From NCBI GenBank assembly GCA_035048485.1, contig CM068585.1:58717618-58781617 (forward strand): a stretch of DNA of 64,000 bases, in the 5' to 3' direction. This document shows, piece after piece, positions 26,501-41,500 of this stretch. How positions within the stretch are numbered: position 1 is the stretch's first letter; each line of letters starts with the position of its first letter. The notes under the pieces are model-generated. The model saw only the letters and a program-made list of their open reading frames with translations. It did no database searches and had not been told where the DNA came from. Source of the stretch: Pteria penguin. Lineage: Eukaryota > Mollusca > Bivalvia > Pterioida > Pteriidae. A program made the position numbers and the translations under genes.

Positions 26501-29500
26501 GTCAATTTTGGAGCAGAAGGTGAAATACAAAATTAGCGAAATAGAATGCTGTTGTGCTGTTGTTTGTGACATGTTATTGTGTGCACTGTTGTTTGTGACA
26601 TATGTCATTGTGTGCTGTTCTTTGTGACACAATGTCAATGTGTGCTGTTTGACGTATCATTGTGTGCTGTTGCTTGTGGCATTACATCATTGTCTGTTGT
26701 TGTTTGTGACATCCTGTCATTTAGTACTGTTCATGACATCATGTCATTGTGTGCTGTTGTCTGTGACACGATGTCAATGCGTGCTGTTTGACATATCATT
26801 GTGTGCAGTTGTTTGTGGCATGACATCATTGTCATTTGTTGTTCGTGACATCCTGTCATTTAGTATTGCTCGTGACATCATGTCATTGTGTGCTGTTGTT
26901 TGTTACACGATGTCAATTTGTGCTGTTAGTGGCATCATGTCATTTAATGTCGTTTGTGGCATCATGCCATTTACTGCTGTTGTCAGATGTCATTGTGTGT
27001 TGTTTGTGACATCATATCATTGTGTGCAGTTTTCTGTGACATCATGTCATTTAGTTCTGTTGTTTGTGACATCATGTCATTTAGTTCTGTAGTTTGTGAC
27101 ATCATGTCACTGTGTGCTATTATTTGTGGCATCATGTCATTGTGTGCTGTTATTTGTGACATTATGTCATTGTGTGCTGTTTTGTGTGCTATTTGGTAAA
27201 TACCAAACTGTGGACATAGTAAACTTGTATTTATACTTAAAAAAACACTATACCACTGGATGAAAGTGATGAAGAGAATGCAACTGGGAGGAGGTTATTC
27301 CACTGGTAAATTACTTCATACACAGAATAAGGTACCAAACAGTTTTTATCTCATGAGCACAGTCCTTTTAGTCTGCTGCTAAAGGTCTACCACCTTCTGT
27401 ATACCTATCTCTCCGAGGAAGGCAGAATAAATCAAGGCCCCACGTCAATCTATACGTCAACATAAATAAAACAAGGCCCCATGTCAATGTATGCATCAAC
27501 ATGAATAAATCATGGCCCCATGACAACGTATTTGTTATTATAAACAAATCAAGCCCCAATGTCAACGTATAAAATGAATAAATCAAGGCCATATGTCAAC
27601 ATGTATGTCAACATGAATAATTAAGGCCCAATATCAACTTATACGTCAACATGGATATATCTAGGCTCCATGTCAACGTAAAAGTTAACATAAATAAATC
27701 AAGGCCCATGTCAACGTATACATCAACATGAATAAATCAAGTGCCATGTCAACATATACGTCAACATGAATAAATCAAGGTGCCATGTCAACACATACAT
27801 CAACATGAATAATTAAGGCCCTATGTCAACGTACACATCAACATGAATAAATCAAGGCCCAATGTCAAAGTATTCGTCAATATGAATAAATCAAGGTCCC
27901 CAAGTCAACATATACATCAACATGAGTAAGAAAAGGACTTGATCCCACAATGCACTGTTAAATCAACTTGCAGTTAGCCATTAACTAGAATTTAAAACTT
28001 TTACCTCAAATTAGCTAACGACCACCGTATATTATGTCGCACACTAGTGTAAACAGTTAACAAAGTGACAACTCTTGGTTTAAATAATTATCCACAATAG
28101 GACAGACAGAGAAGCGGAATAATTATCCGCAATAGGACAGATAGAGAAGCGGAAGAGTTATCCTTAATAGGACAGATAGAGAAGCGGAATAATTATCCAC
28201 AATAGGACAGATAGAGAAGCAGAATAATTATCCGCAATAGGACATATAGAGAAGCGGAATAATTATCTGCAATAGGACAGACAGAGAAGCGGAATAATTA
28301 TCCGCAATAGGACAGATAGAGAAGCAGAATAATTATCCTTAATAGGACAGATAGAGAAGCGGAATAGTTATCCTTAATAGGACAGATAGAGAAGCAGAAT
28401 AATTATCCGCAATAGGACAGATAGAGAAGCGGAATAATTATCCGCAATAGGACAGATAGAGAAGCGGAATAATTATCCACAATAGGACAGATAGAGAAGC
28501 GGAATAATTATCCTTAATAGGACAGATAGAGAAGCGGAATAATTATCCACAATAGGACAGATAGAGAAGCGGAATAATTATCCGCAATAGGACAGATAGA
28601 GAAGCAGAATAAAGATCTGGTTTTAATCAGATTTTAAATGATAAATCAGTACTAAATCAAGTTTACCCATAATGCATTTTTTTTTTTTTGCAAATTCATG
28701 ATTTCCTTAATTACTCTATGTATGGACAGAGAAATAATTGAATCAAATAAGGATTTGCCATCTTTCAATCGAATTTCAATTTCTGGTGGATTTACCTCAA
28801 CTGTTTTTGGTCAAAGGTATTTTCTCAATCACATGTATTTTCATAAAAATGGGCACCGCTAACGGGTACATGATACGCCCACATCATGTTATAATGTGGT
28901 CTACAAGCCACATCCTTTCATATGACACCATCAAAAGTTTTGTTCCCCCTTTAGATAAGGAGTACAAGCCCAGAAAAGCTTTCCAACCTTGCCCATTTTC
29001 CCCCATCCCAGGGGTCTGACCCAAACTTTGAAACCCAAGTGCACAACTACAAGCCACATCCTTTCATATGACACCATCAAAAGTTTTGTTCCCCCTTAAG
29101 TTAAGGAGAAGCCTGGACAAGCTTTTTCGACCCCACCCATTTTCACCCACCCCAGGGGCCTGACCCCAACTTTGAAACCCACATGCACAGTTACAAGCCA
29201 CATACTTTCATATGACACCATCAAAAGTTGTGTTCCCACTTTAGTTAAGGAGGAGAAGCCCGGACAAGCTTTTTCGACCCCACCCATTTTCACCCACCCC
29301 TGGGACCTGACCCCAACTTTGAAATCCACATGCACAACTATAAGCCACACCCTTTCATATGACACAATCAAAAGTTTTGTTCCCCCTTTAGTTAAGGAGG
29401 AGAAGCCTGGACAAGCTTTTCCGACCCCTCTCATTTTCCCCCATCCAAGGGGCCTGACCCTAACTTTGAAACCCACATGCACAACTACAAGCTACACCTT

Positions 29501-32500
29501 TTCATATGACACCATCAAAGTTTTGTTCCCCCTTTAATTAAGGAGGAGAAGCCTAGAAAACCTTTCTGACCCCACCCATTTTCCCCCACCCCAGCGGTCT
29601 GACCCCAATTTTGAAACCCACATGCACAACTACAAGCTACATCCTTTCATATGACACCATCAAAAGTTTTGTTCCCCCTTTAGTTAAGGAGAAGCCCGGA
29701 CAAGCTTTTCCGACCCCACCCATTTTCACCCACCCCAGGGACCTGACCCCAACTTTGAAACCCACATGCACAGAGTTACAAGCCACATACTTTCATATGA
29801 CACCATCAAAAGTTGTGTTCCCACTTTAGTTAAGGAGGAGAAGCCCGGACAAGCTTTACCGACCCCGCCCATTTTCACCCACCCCAGGGACCTGACCCCA
29901 ACTTTGAAACCCACATGCACAACTACAAGCCACACCCTTTCATATGACACCATCAAAAGTTTTGTTCCCCCTTTAGTTAAGGAGGAGAAGCCTGGAAAAT
30001 CTATTCCAACCCCATCCATTTTCCCCTACCCCAGGGGCCTGACCCCTACTTTGAAACCCACATGCACAACTACAAGCTACATCCTTTCATATGACACCAT
30101 CAAAAGTTTTGTTTCCTCTTTAATTAAGGAGGAGAAGCCCAGAAAAGCTTTTCCGACTCCACCCATTTACCCCACCGCAGGGACCTGACCCCAACTTTGA
30201 AACCCACATGCACAGAGTTACAAGCCACATACTTTCATATGACACCATCAAAAGTTGTGTTCCCACTTTAGTTAAGGAGGAGAAGCCCGGACAAGCTTTA
30301 CCGACCCCGCCCATTTTCACCCACCCCAGGGACCTGACCCCAACTTTGAAACCCACATGCACAACTACAAGCCACACCCTTTCATATGACACCATCAAAA
30401 GTTTTGTTCCCCCTTTAGTTAAGGAGGAGAAGCCTGGGAAAATCTATTCCGACCCCATCCATTTTCTCCTACCCCAGGGGCCTGACCCCAACTTTGAAAC
30501 CCACATGCACAACTACAAGCTACATCCTTTCATATGACACCATCAAAAGTTTTGTTTCCTCTTTAATTAAGGAGGAGAAGCCTGGACAAGCTTTTCCGAC
30601 CCCACCCATTTACCCCACCGCAGGGACCTGACCCCAACTTTGAAACCTACATGCACAACTACAGGCCATACCCTTTCATATGACACCATCAAAACTTTTG
30701 TTCCCCCTTTAGTTAAGGAGGAAAAGCCCGGACAAGCTTTTCCGACCCCACCCATTTTCCCCCACCCCAGGGGTCTAACCCCAATTTTGAAACCCACATG
30801 CACAACTACAAGCTACATCCTTTCATATGACACCATCAGAAGTTTTGTTCCCCCTTTAGTTAAGGAGAACACCAGACAAGCTTTTCCGACCCCGCCCATT
30901 TTCCCCGACCCAGGGACCTGACCCCAACTTTGAAACCTACATGCACAACTACAAGCCAAATCCTTTCATATGACACCATCAAAACTTTTGTTCCCCCTTT
31001 AGTTAAGGTGGAGAAACCCGGACAAGCTTTTCCAACCCCAACCATTTTCTCCCACCCCAGGGGCTTGACCTCAACTTTGAAACCCACATGCACAACTACA
31101 AGCCACACCCTTTCATATGACACCATCAAAGTTTTGTTCCTCCTTTAGTTACGGGGGAGAAGCCCAGAAAACCTTTCTGTCCCCACCCATTTTCCCCCAC
31201 CCCAGGGGCCTGACCCCAACTTTGAAACCCACATGCACAACTACAAGCCACATCCTTTCATATGACACCATCAAAAGTTTTGTTCCCCCTTTAGTTAAGG
31301 AGAAGCCTGGACAAGCTTTTCCGACCCCACCCATTTTCCCCCACCCCAGAGGTCTGACTCCAACTTTGAAACCCACATGCACAGCTACCAGCCATATTCT
31401 TTCATATGACACCATCAAAAGTTTTGTTCACCCTTTAGTTAAGGAGGAGAAGCCCGGACAAGCTTTTCCATCCCCGCCCATTTTCCCCCACCCCAGGGTT
31501 CTGACCCAAACTTTGAAACCCACATGCACAACTACAAGCTACAACCTTTCATATGACACCATCAAAACTTTTGTTCCCCTTTAGTAAAGGAGGAGAAGCC
31601 CAGACAAGCTTTTCCGACCCCACCCATTTTCCCCCACCCCAGGTACCTAACCCCAACTTTGAAACCCACATGCACAGCTACCAGCCATATTCTTTCATAT
31701 GACACCATCAAAAGTTTTGTTCACCCTTTAGTTAAGGAGGAGAAGCCCGGACAAGCTTTTCCATCCCCGCCCATTTTCCCCCACCCCAGGGGCCTGACCC
31801 AAACTTTGAAACCCACATGCACAACTACAAGCCAAATCCTTTCATATGACACCATCAAAAGTTTTGTTCCCCCTTTAGTTAAGGAGAAGCCTGGACAAGC
31901 TTTTCCGACCCCACCCATTTTCCCCCACCCCAGAGGTCTGACTCCAACTTTGAAACCCACATGCACAGCTACCAGCCATATTCTTTCATATGACACCATC
32001 AAAAGTTTTGTTCCCCCTTTAGTTAAGGAGGAGAAGCCTGGAAAATCTATTCCGACCCCATCCATTTTCCCCTACCCCAGGGGCCTGACCCCAACTTTGA
32101 AACCCACATGCACAACTACAAGCTACATCCTTTCATATGACACCATCAAAAGTTTTGTTTCCTCTTTAATTAAGGAGGAGAAGCCCAGAAAAGCTTTTCC
32201 GACTCCACCCATTTACCCCACCGCAGGGACCTGACCCCAACTTTGAAACCCACATGCACAGAGTTACAAGCCACATACTTTCATATGACACCATCAAAAG
32301 TTGTGTTCCCACTTTAGTTAAGGAGGAGAAGCCCGGACAAGCTTTACCGACCCCACCCATTTTCACCCACCCCAGGGACCTGACCCCAACTTTGAAACCC
32401 ACATGCACAACTACAAGCCACACCCTTTCATATGACACCATCAAAAGTTTTGTTCCCCCTTTAGTTAAGGAGGAGAAGCCTGGAAAATCTATTCCGACCC

Positions 32501-35500
32501 CATCCATTTTCCCCTACCCCAGGGGCCTGACCCCAACTTTGAAACCCACATGCACAACTACAAGCTACATCCTTTCATATGACACCATCAAAAGTTTTGT
32601 TTCCTCTTTAATTAAGGAGGAGAAGCCTGGACAAGCTTTTCCGACCCCACCCATTTACCCCACCGCAGGGACCTGACCCCAACTTTGAAACCTACATGCA
32701 CAACTACAGGCCATACCCTTTCATATGACACCATCAAAACTTTTGTTCCCCCTTTAGTTAAGGAGGAAAAGCCTGGACAAGCTTTTCCGACCCCACCCAT
32801 TTTCCCCCACCCCAGGGGTCTAACCCCAATTTTGAAACCCACATGCACAACTACAAGCTACATCCTTTCATATGACACCATCAGAAGTTTTGTTCCCCCT
32901 TTAGTTAAGGAGAACACCGGACAAGCTTTTCCGACCCCGCCCATTTTCCCCGACCCAGGGACCTGACCCCAACTTTGAAACCTACATGCACAACTACAAG
33001 CCAAATCCTTTCATATGACACCATCAAAACTTTTGTTCCCCCTTTAGTTAAGGAGGAGAAGCCCGGACAAGCTTTTCCAACCCCAACCATTTTCTCCCAC
33101 CCCAGGGGCTTGACCTCAACTTTGAAACCCACATGCACAACTACAAGCCACATCCTTTCATATGACACCATCAAAGTTTTGTTCCTCCTTTAGTTACGGG
33201 GGAGAAGCCCAGAAAACCTTTCTGTCCCCACCCATTTTCCCCCACCCTAGGGTTCTGACCCCAACTTTGAAACCCACATGCACAACTACCAGCCATATCC
33301 TTTCATATGACACCATCAAAAGTTTTGTTCCCCCTTTAGTTAAGGAGGAGAAGCCCGGACAAGCTTTACCGACCCCGCCCATTTTCACCCACCCCAGGGA
33401 CCTGACCCCAACTTTGAAACCCACATGCACAACTACAAGCCACACCCTTTCATATGACACCATCAAAAGTTTTGTTCACCCTTTAGTTAAGGAGGAGAAG
33501 CCTGGAAAATCTATTCCGACCCCATCCATTTTCCCCTACCCCAGGGGCCTGACCCCAACTTTGAAACCCACATGCACAACTACAAGCTACAACCTTTCAT
33601 ATGACACCATCAAAACTTTTGTTCCCCTTTAGTTAAGGAGGAGAAGCCCAGACAAGCTTTTCCGACCCCACCCATTTTCCCCCACCCCAGGTACCTAACC
33701 CCAACTTTGAAACCCACATGCACAGCTACCAGCCATATTCTTTCATATGACACCATCAAAAGTTTTGTTCACCCTTTAGTTAAGGAGGAGAAGCCCGGAC
33801 AAGCTTTTCCATCCCCGCCCATTTTCCCCCACCCCAGGGGCCTGACCCAAACTTTGAAACCCACATGCACAACTACAAGCCAAATCCTTTCATATGACAC
33901 CATCAAAAGTTTTGTTCCCCCTTTAGTTAAGGAGAAGCCTGGACAAGCTTTTCCGACCCCACCCATTTTCCCCCACCCCAGAGGTCTGACTCCAACTTTG
34001 AAACCCACATGCACAGCTACCAGCCATATTCTTTCATATGACACCATCAAAAGTTTTGTTCACCCTTTAGTTAAGGAGGAGAAGCCCGGACAAGCTTTTC
34101 CATCCCCGCCCATTTCCCCCACCCCAGGGGCCTGACCCAAACTTTGAAACCCACATGCACAACTACAAGCCATACCCTTTCATATGACACCATCAAAAGT
34201 TGTGTCCCCTTTAGTTAAGGAGGAGAAGCCCGGACAAAGATGGATGGACGGACAGGCGGACGGACAGACGGACGGACGACAGCGGTATAGCATAATACGC
34301 CCACGTTCTTAAATGCGGGCGTATAAAAATTATATTTCCATAATTTGCCATAAATCTATCTTTCGCCAATATTTTATAGGATCCACTTAGAAAGATAGAT
34401 GTAGCCTATTTATATAAACTCTTGACAATAAAAACTGAAACTCTGAAATATGTTTCTGTGAATTTTGGGTTTTCGAGTGACGTATACAGTTGCGTAATGC
34501 TGACAACCTGTCATTTTCAACTCGTGTTTAAATATCTAATTATGCTCTAGGCCACTGCTTAATTTTTGCTATTTAACCTCAAACTTAAGTTTATCGCCAT
34601 TGAGTTAACTCCAAGTTACTCTTTGTACGACAGATTTAACTTGGAAGTTCGCCTAACCATGAATTCAGCTATGACACATATCAAGCAACCCATCAGGCAC
34701 ATTGTGCGACTTCATACCCCTAGTATTTAAAATGTGTCTGGAAGCAACAACAAACAGTTCAGAAAGTACTTCAGTCGAAACTTAAGCATATAAGAAATAC
34801 TTAGTACGCAAATGGATAGTATCATATCCGTTATCCAGAAATAAAAAAACACACACACATACATACTTTCAGTTTTTAATACCAATACAACCACATTAAA
34901 ACAACATACAAAGCATGTTCTAATTACAAAACTGCTTCCTCATAGGATCAATGGATGATACTTTCATATTGCATATTACAGGGATGTCTCTTTAATAGAT
35001 AGTAACCGCATCATATTGCTTCTTTTGTTATTGCTCAATCTTCTTTGTAATGCCCCTTGCTGAGAATCACATGGGTTCATGCAACATACCACTTTGCGTA
35101 TCAGAGAGTTAACGCAAGTTTTATAACTGTGATTGCTGCAGTAGTAGATCAAACTGTTAACACAGCAGCTGCAGCTCCGCAGCCAGTGACACACCAGCCA
35201 TAGCGTATGAATGTAAGCGTGACCGTATATCCCATAATTCAGCAGTCCGGCCACGGTCATCACGTGGACTGGAAGCCAGGTAATGGCATAACTCAATACA
35301 ATGGCTATCAACATCTTGACAGTCTGAAAAAAGAGAAAATAGCAGACTTTAGGAGCTTGTCATTTGGCATACACTTACTACCGGTATATACAATGTAGCC
35401 TGTCTTAATCACTACCTCTAATACGAGACCATCTGCTTTAACGGTCACTTACTACAGTGATTGGGACAAGCACCACCCCCCCCCACCCCCAATTAAACAA

Positions 35501-38500
35501 GAAAATCTTAAAAACCGTGCGACAAAGAGGGGCATTCATAAAATCTCAAACTCAAACTAATACTGTATCGGCCGTGCCACTTGAACGCGAATTCATCAGG
35601 GATGTATGCAGGGACGTATATAACACTTGGGGGCCAGGTAGCGCAGTTGGTAGCGCGCTCGCTTCTCACCAATGCGACCCGGGTTCGATTCCCGGTGTGG
35701 TACGTGAGATGGTGGGGCTGTCACCAACCTGGCTTCGTGGGTTTTCTCCGGGTACCCCGTTTTCCTCCCATACAAACGACACCCTTACGCCAAGATCCGT
35801 GCCAACGAGCTAGATTTATATAAGTTGTTAACTTGTTTCTTAATCGTTGTAAAATAAATGAAGTTTAAATTTTTTTAACACATATACGTCCCTGCTATAT
35901 GTATGTATTCAAACGCCTACGTGACTATAGCAGAAAAGTAATACATTTTATTGGACACTTTTGTTAAAATAGTCTTTCGCTTGAACGAATCAGAATTCAT
36001 CGCAAGATCGATCGGTACTTGCGTGTGATAATAAGTACTCATTTGTACTAGATGAATCGATATTTTTAACTATTTAGTTAGCCCTTCAATGAATCACCAC
36101 ATAATGATGGTCAGTTAAATTAAATGTAGTTTCATATCGTTGAAGTCACTTACACACGGAGAAAAAATTCAAGACTTGTACACATACATGTAGATCTATT
36201 ACGTTCGGAATCTTTCTACAATTAACATGTATTATTTTCCCCAACCCATATCAATTTTCATAGATAACTTAAGTTTATGTATCATATTATTGAAAAGACA
36301 AAAGAGCGTCAAAACTATTACTTGTCATTAAACCCTGAGGAATATTTACATGGTCAACAATAACAAGAACCTAAAACGTAAAAACGACGAGGATGCTGAT
36401 TGTCATCCGACTATACTATTACATACTACAAACGTGAGACGGATAAATCTGACAGATCGTCATGCTAGATTTTGCTATTGACGACATGATACGATAAAAA
36501 GTATTTCTGCAGTAGTAGTCACTTGCCACGTGGGCAACTAGATTTGCAATATTCAATCGTCCACTACAAATTTTACTCGCATTGGAACCCTGGGTCACTT
36601 GTACTGTGTAAATTACCAATAATACTATAACATATAATAATATATACTGACAATATATATGACAACCAACATGATTCTCGTCCAAACAAATGAGAAAATA
36701 CATAACATTGCATTTTGAGTTTAAAGTAAAGAAATGCTAAAGCCGAAGGTCCACGACTATCTGCTTCCAATTTTTTATCATCGTGGATGATCGATGCATG
36801 ATGCCGACTGGAAATATGTAATGGCGCAATTCAGGAATCAGATAAAAACACTAATATAACGTACATAACTTACCTTTTTCTTCGACTTCAGTATTCTAGT
36901 ATCGCGTCTCTCATTGGGTTCTCCAGGAATCTTATGGTGGAACAAAATGCAGCTTATATGTGTATAGGACAGTGCCATCACGAGCAGAGGTAAAAAGTAC
37001 TGCACTATCACAGAGAAGGTGCTGTAGACATGCTGAGAATAGCTGTTCTCCCAGATCTCCATGCAATGCCTTTCGTTGTCGCCTCCAATGGTCAAGACCT
37101 TCGTGTACATAGCCACTGGCACCATGAGAATGACCGCTGCAATGACCACAGCTGTCACACTGATCCAGAAGAAGACCAGCGGTCTCCTGTAATGGCTTTG
37201 TTTGCGTTTCAAAATGGCAAAATACTTGTCGACTGACATCAGAACTAAAAGTAAAGATCGCACAGTGATGGCAGCCGACTGGGCGTACACCACCAGCGGA
37301 CATAAAAAGACAGGAAACGGCCAGTAAAAAAAGATATTATTGTTAATGGCCAACACTGGTTCAAACACGGCCTGAAACAAGTCTGTAATTGAAATAACTA
37401 GGATAAATAAATTGGTCCTAGTGCACTTGATGTTTTTTAGATAAAATGCGTAGCAGATCATCAAATTTCCAAAGACCGCGAAAAGGAACACTAAGAGATG
37501 AAAACTGACTAAGATATGCTTTGCAGCTGAAGATACAGAGAGGAACTGCCCACTAGAGTATATACCCAACTGCTCTCTATTAAAACAGTCTGCAATGTTA
37601 TTCCCACTACAGTTTGTCCAATGGTCAAAATAGTCACTATCAAGCAAGGTGTCTTCATTGACATTTGTCAAGCGATCAGAATGTTCCCTGTCAAATGACA
37701 AATCCCTACTGCAATTTCCTGTGTGATTTATGTAATCGTTATCAATCAAGATATCCCTGCTGCAGTTTGTGGATGCTACCTCAAACCCTTCCATCGCCTC
37801 AGCACCACGTTATCTGAACATTAACCAGGCATACTGTGTTCACTACACACCTGAAGCTTTACCTGATATACCGTGACGTATCATACGTAAAGGTGTGAAG
37901 GTACCTCAGGTAAGAATTGCTTGTTTACATTTCCTTATTTTAATTATAAATATCAAAATAATTATTGTTGTCATATTTATGGATTGGTTAAAAAGTAAGT
38001 TAATTCTTGGAATAAATAGGAATGTTTTCTTTTTAAAAAAAATTATTATTCGCAGAAGAGAAGGTTTAAATAAATAAAATTTTAATAACAAACAACAGTC
38101 AATGTCATTTTGGATTTTCCTCACTCTTGCGGTGGGTATTTTTTTTTTCTTTTTTTTTTTCTTCAAATCAGAAATTTCATTGATTTTTCCCAACATTCAT
38201 CTGATTTTTTCTCAGACTTTGATCTTTTAGCATTATGCAAACGGGCCAAAAAAATCTCAAATGCAAAGGTAAAGGCACCTTTAGAAAAAAAAACCCAAAA
38301 AACACTGCTTAGTGAATTGGGCCTTGGCTTTTTGCATTGGGAGTTTTAGCAGAGACATATATATAGATATATAGGTTCCTGGTTTTAGCAACATTCTGCC
38401 CTATTGGGTTTTTTTTAATTTTCATAAGTAATGCATGAAGTACATTACATTGAAATTTTTATTCAAAACCTTTATATTAGATATTATTAGAAATAATACA

Positions 38501-41500
38501 CACATGAAAGCACTGGTCATAAGGAATTTACACATGAAATATCAAAGCCCTATCTATAACAGTTCAAGCAATAAATCCCAAAATAAAGTTTCTGAAAAGG
38601 TTAAGGTCACTAGGGCTAAAGTTGTGTTACCATATAAAAGCACTCATCATGAGGAATCTATATATAAAATATTATAGTCCTAACACTAAAAAAAACACTA
38701 GCACAATCAAAAGATAAAGCCCAAGTTAAAGTTTTTGAAAAGTAGGTTGAAGTCCAAGATCAAAGGTCACTAGAGCAAACCTTGTGGTACCAAATAAAAG
38801 CTCTGATCATGAGGAATCTATATGTGAAATATTATTGTCCTAGCACTAAAAATCACTAGCACCATCAAAAGATGTAGCCCTGGTTAAAGCTTTTGAAAAA
38901 TACGTCAAAGTCCAAGGTCAATGTCAATACATGTAGATCAAAAGTCATGGTACCAAATGAAAGCTCTAATCATGAGGAATCTCAAATGTGAAAATATCAA
39001 AAGCTCTTCTAGCAATAATTCCGAAGATATAGCCCAGGTTAAAGTATTTTGCGCACGAGGACATTGCCGAGTTAGAGAGACACTAGAAAAGTTCCGACTA
39101 TCTGAAAGACAAGACAAACCATGTACCAGTATCTCTCTGTCGCAAGCCAAACACCTCAGCCAATGAGTACAACAACTTAAATACTATAATGTATATACAC
39201 AAGTTAAACAATATGAATATTGACATCTTTCACAATGATTGATACATTTGTAATGTGCATGTATTGCTGAGCAGTGAGCAGTTAGTGAAATTATTGTATC
39301 CTGCTCTTCTCAAAATTACATCATGTTTCATACTTTTCACTTTGATACTATACAAGACAATTCTCTGATTTAGCAAATTTTTACTCCATGTATGTGTGTA
39401 TTATATTCACTCTTGTCATGCGTTTATATACATGTATTTACAGTTTGTTTTTATAAATGATGGGGTGTCTTATTTGTGTCTGTGATAACAGAGCTCATCA
39501 GTCAATCAAATAGCTCCGTTATATTTGGCTGGCCATGTGCTTTTCTAAAACTGATCTTACAATATCATCGAAACTGCAAATGATAACTGAGCGATTTGAT
39601 TTGTTGAGGAGTTTTCAATGGCTGCTGAATGTTTAGTTCGAGATTCTCTGCCCTTCTCCCACTTTTGATATCAGAGGTTTGTGGGAGAAGGTCAGAGAGA
39701 CTTTGTTCATCAAAAATTGGAATTTCAGAGATACCAGCTGGTATCGGGATGTACACTGTCGTGTTTGTTGATAAAAAGTGTTTGTTGATAAAACGGCAAC
39801 TAGCAGGGGTTATACATCTTATCTGGAAAAGATACTGCTATGATCAAGTAAATTAAATGTTCATTTATTGGATTATAGGTTGCAACTTCGCTGTGCAAAT
39901 GCTTATTTGTCACTAGAGGCTTGTACATCCCAATACCGGCTGGTATCATAGAAATAATCAGATTCCTAATTCTAATGAACAAAGTCTCTCTGACCCTCTC
40001 CCAAAAAAACCCTGATATCAAAAATGGAAGAGGGGCCGAAAATCTTGGACTGCTGAAAGTTTGGAATTTAAATATACTAGTGAAATTGAGCGATTTGCGG
40101 CAGTTAAAAGAAGAAATAAGGCATAAATGAAATATACATGAATCGGTGAGTAATACTTACATTATATCTTTTTGTTTACAATGATTTGGCTTTGTAAAGC
40201 AATCTGACCGTAGGGCATAACGACAAATGATAAAAATGCCCTTCGTCAGATTTGCTGGACTAGCCCTTATCAGGATAAGAACATATTCTCACATAGATCT
40301 CTTTTCTTTAACTGCAGAGCTGTAACTATGGAACGCCATAGCTGCATTGTGATTACATTATTAGCAATAAATGTTCATTTCACAATAACATTACATCAGA
40401 ACAGTATGCCATTAAGTAGTTTTCATATTATATGAAGTCAAGCAAATATGATGTGAAGTCAAAATAGTAGGATATCAAGTCAAAACATTACGTTGTAAAG
40501 TCAACAAACACCTTATGGAGTCAAAATAATATGTTATGAAGTTAAAGCATTATGTTAATATGAAGTCACACAATACGTTATGGAGTGAAAATAGTATTTT
40601 ATGAAGTTATCAAAGTATGTTATGAAGTCAAACATTACATTATGAAGTAACAAAATTACGCAATGCAGTCAAAATAGTATGTTATGAAGTCAAGACATTA
40701 CGTTTTGAAGTCACAAAAATATGTTATGGAGTCAAAATAGTATGTTATGAAGTCATTAAAGTACCTCATGAAGTCAAACATTACATTATGAAGTCACAAA
40801 AGCACGCTATGCAGTCAGAATATTATGTTAAGAGGTCAAAACATTACATTATGAAGCCAGAAAAGTATTTTATGAAGTTATAAAGCATGTTATAAAGTCA
40901 TAACACATTATAAAGTGCAGTAGTAAGTCATTAAGATAAAACAGTAAGTCATGAAGCCAAATGTTAAGTTAAGGTCTTATACAGGGGGGCGGATCCAGGT
41001 TTTAGAAACATACATGTATTAGAGTAAACAATGATTAACATCTATACAAGAAGAAAAGCAAGCCAGTGTAGCCCAGTGAAAATTTAGTCAATAGAATTCA
41101 TCCCATCATTGTTTACTCTAATATGACTTGATTTCTTTCCCTATTTAGTCAATAGAATTAATCCCAGGGAAAAAGAATCCAACATTCACTAAACTCCGCC
41201 TATCCGTTTTATGAAAATTTATAAACCGGTAGTAGGCAGGGGATACGGGGTTGCAACCCCTTCGATTGAAAAATTTTGCCCAACAAAGGTCATCAATGTG
41301 GGCGCCTGAAATTTTTGACTTGGGGGCCTACTTGTCCCCTAAAAATTTCAGCGAAATTTCATCCCAGTGTTCAACAAAAAATAACAAGATATGGATAACA
41401 TCAGAAAAAGCTTCGTTCACACAACAGCTGCAGTACCGACTAAGAATAGTCAATTGAAGTCCCCATACCCCTGGCCTGACTTCCATCCTCCTTTTTAACT

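Noticed and set aside
28738..34135. Many 70-190 codon frames on both strands
   Set aside because: All are translations of the 147-bp tandem unit; none has a distinct start or family match.
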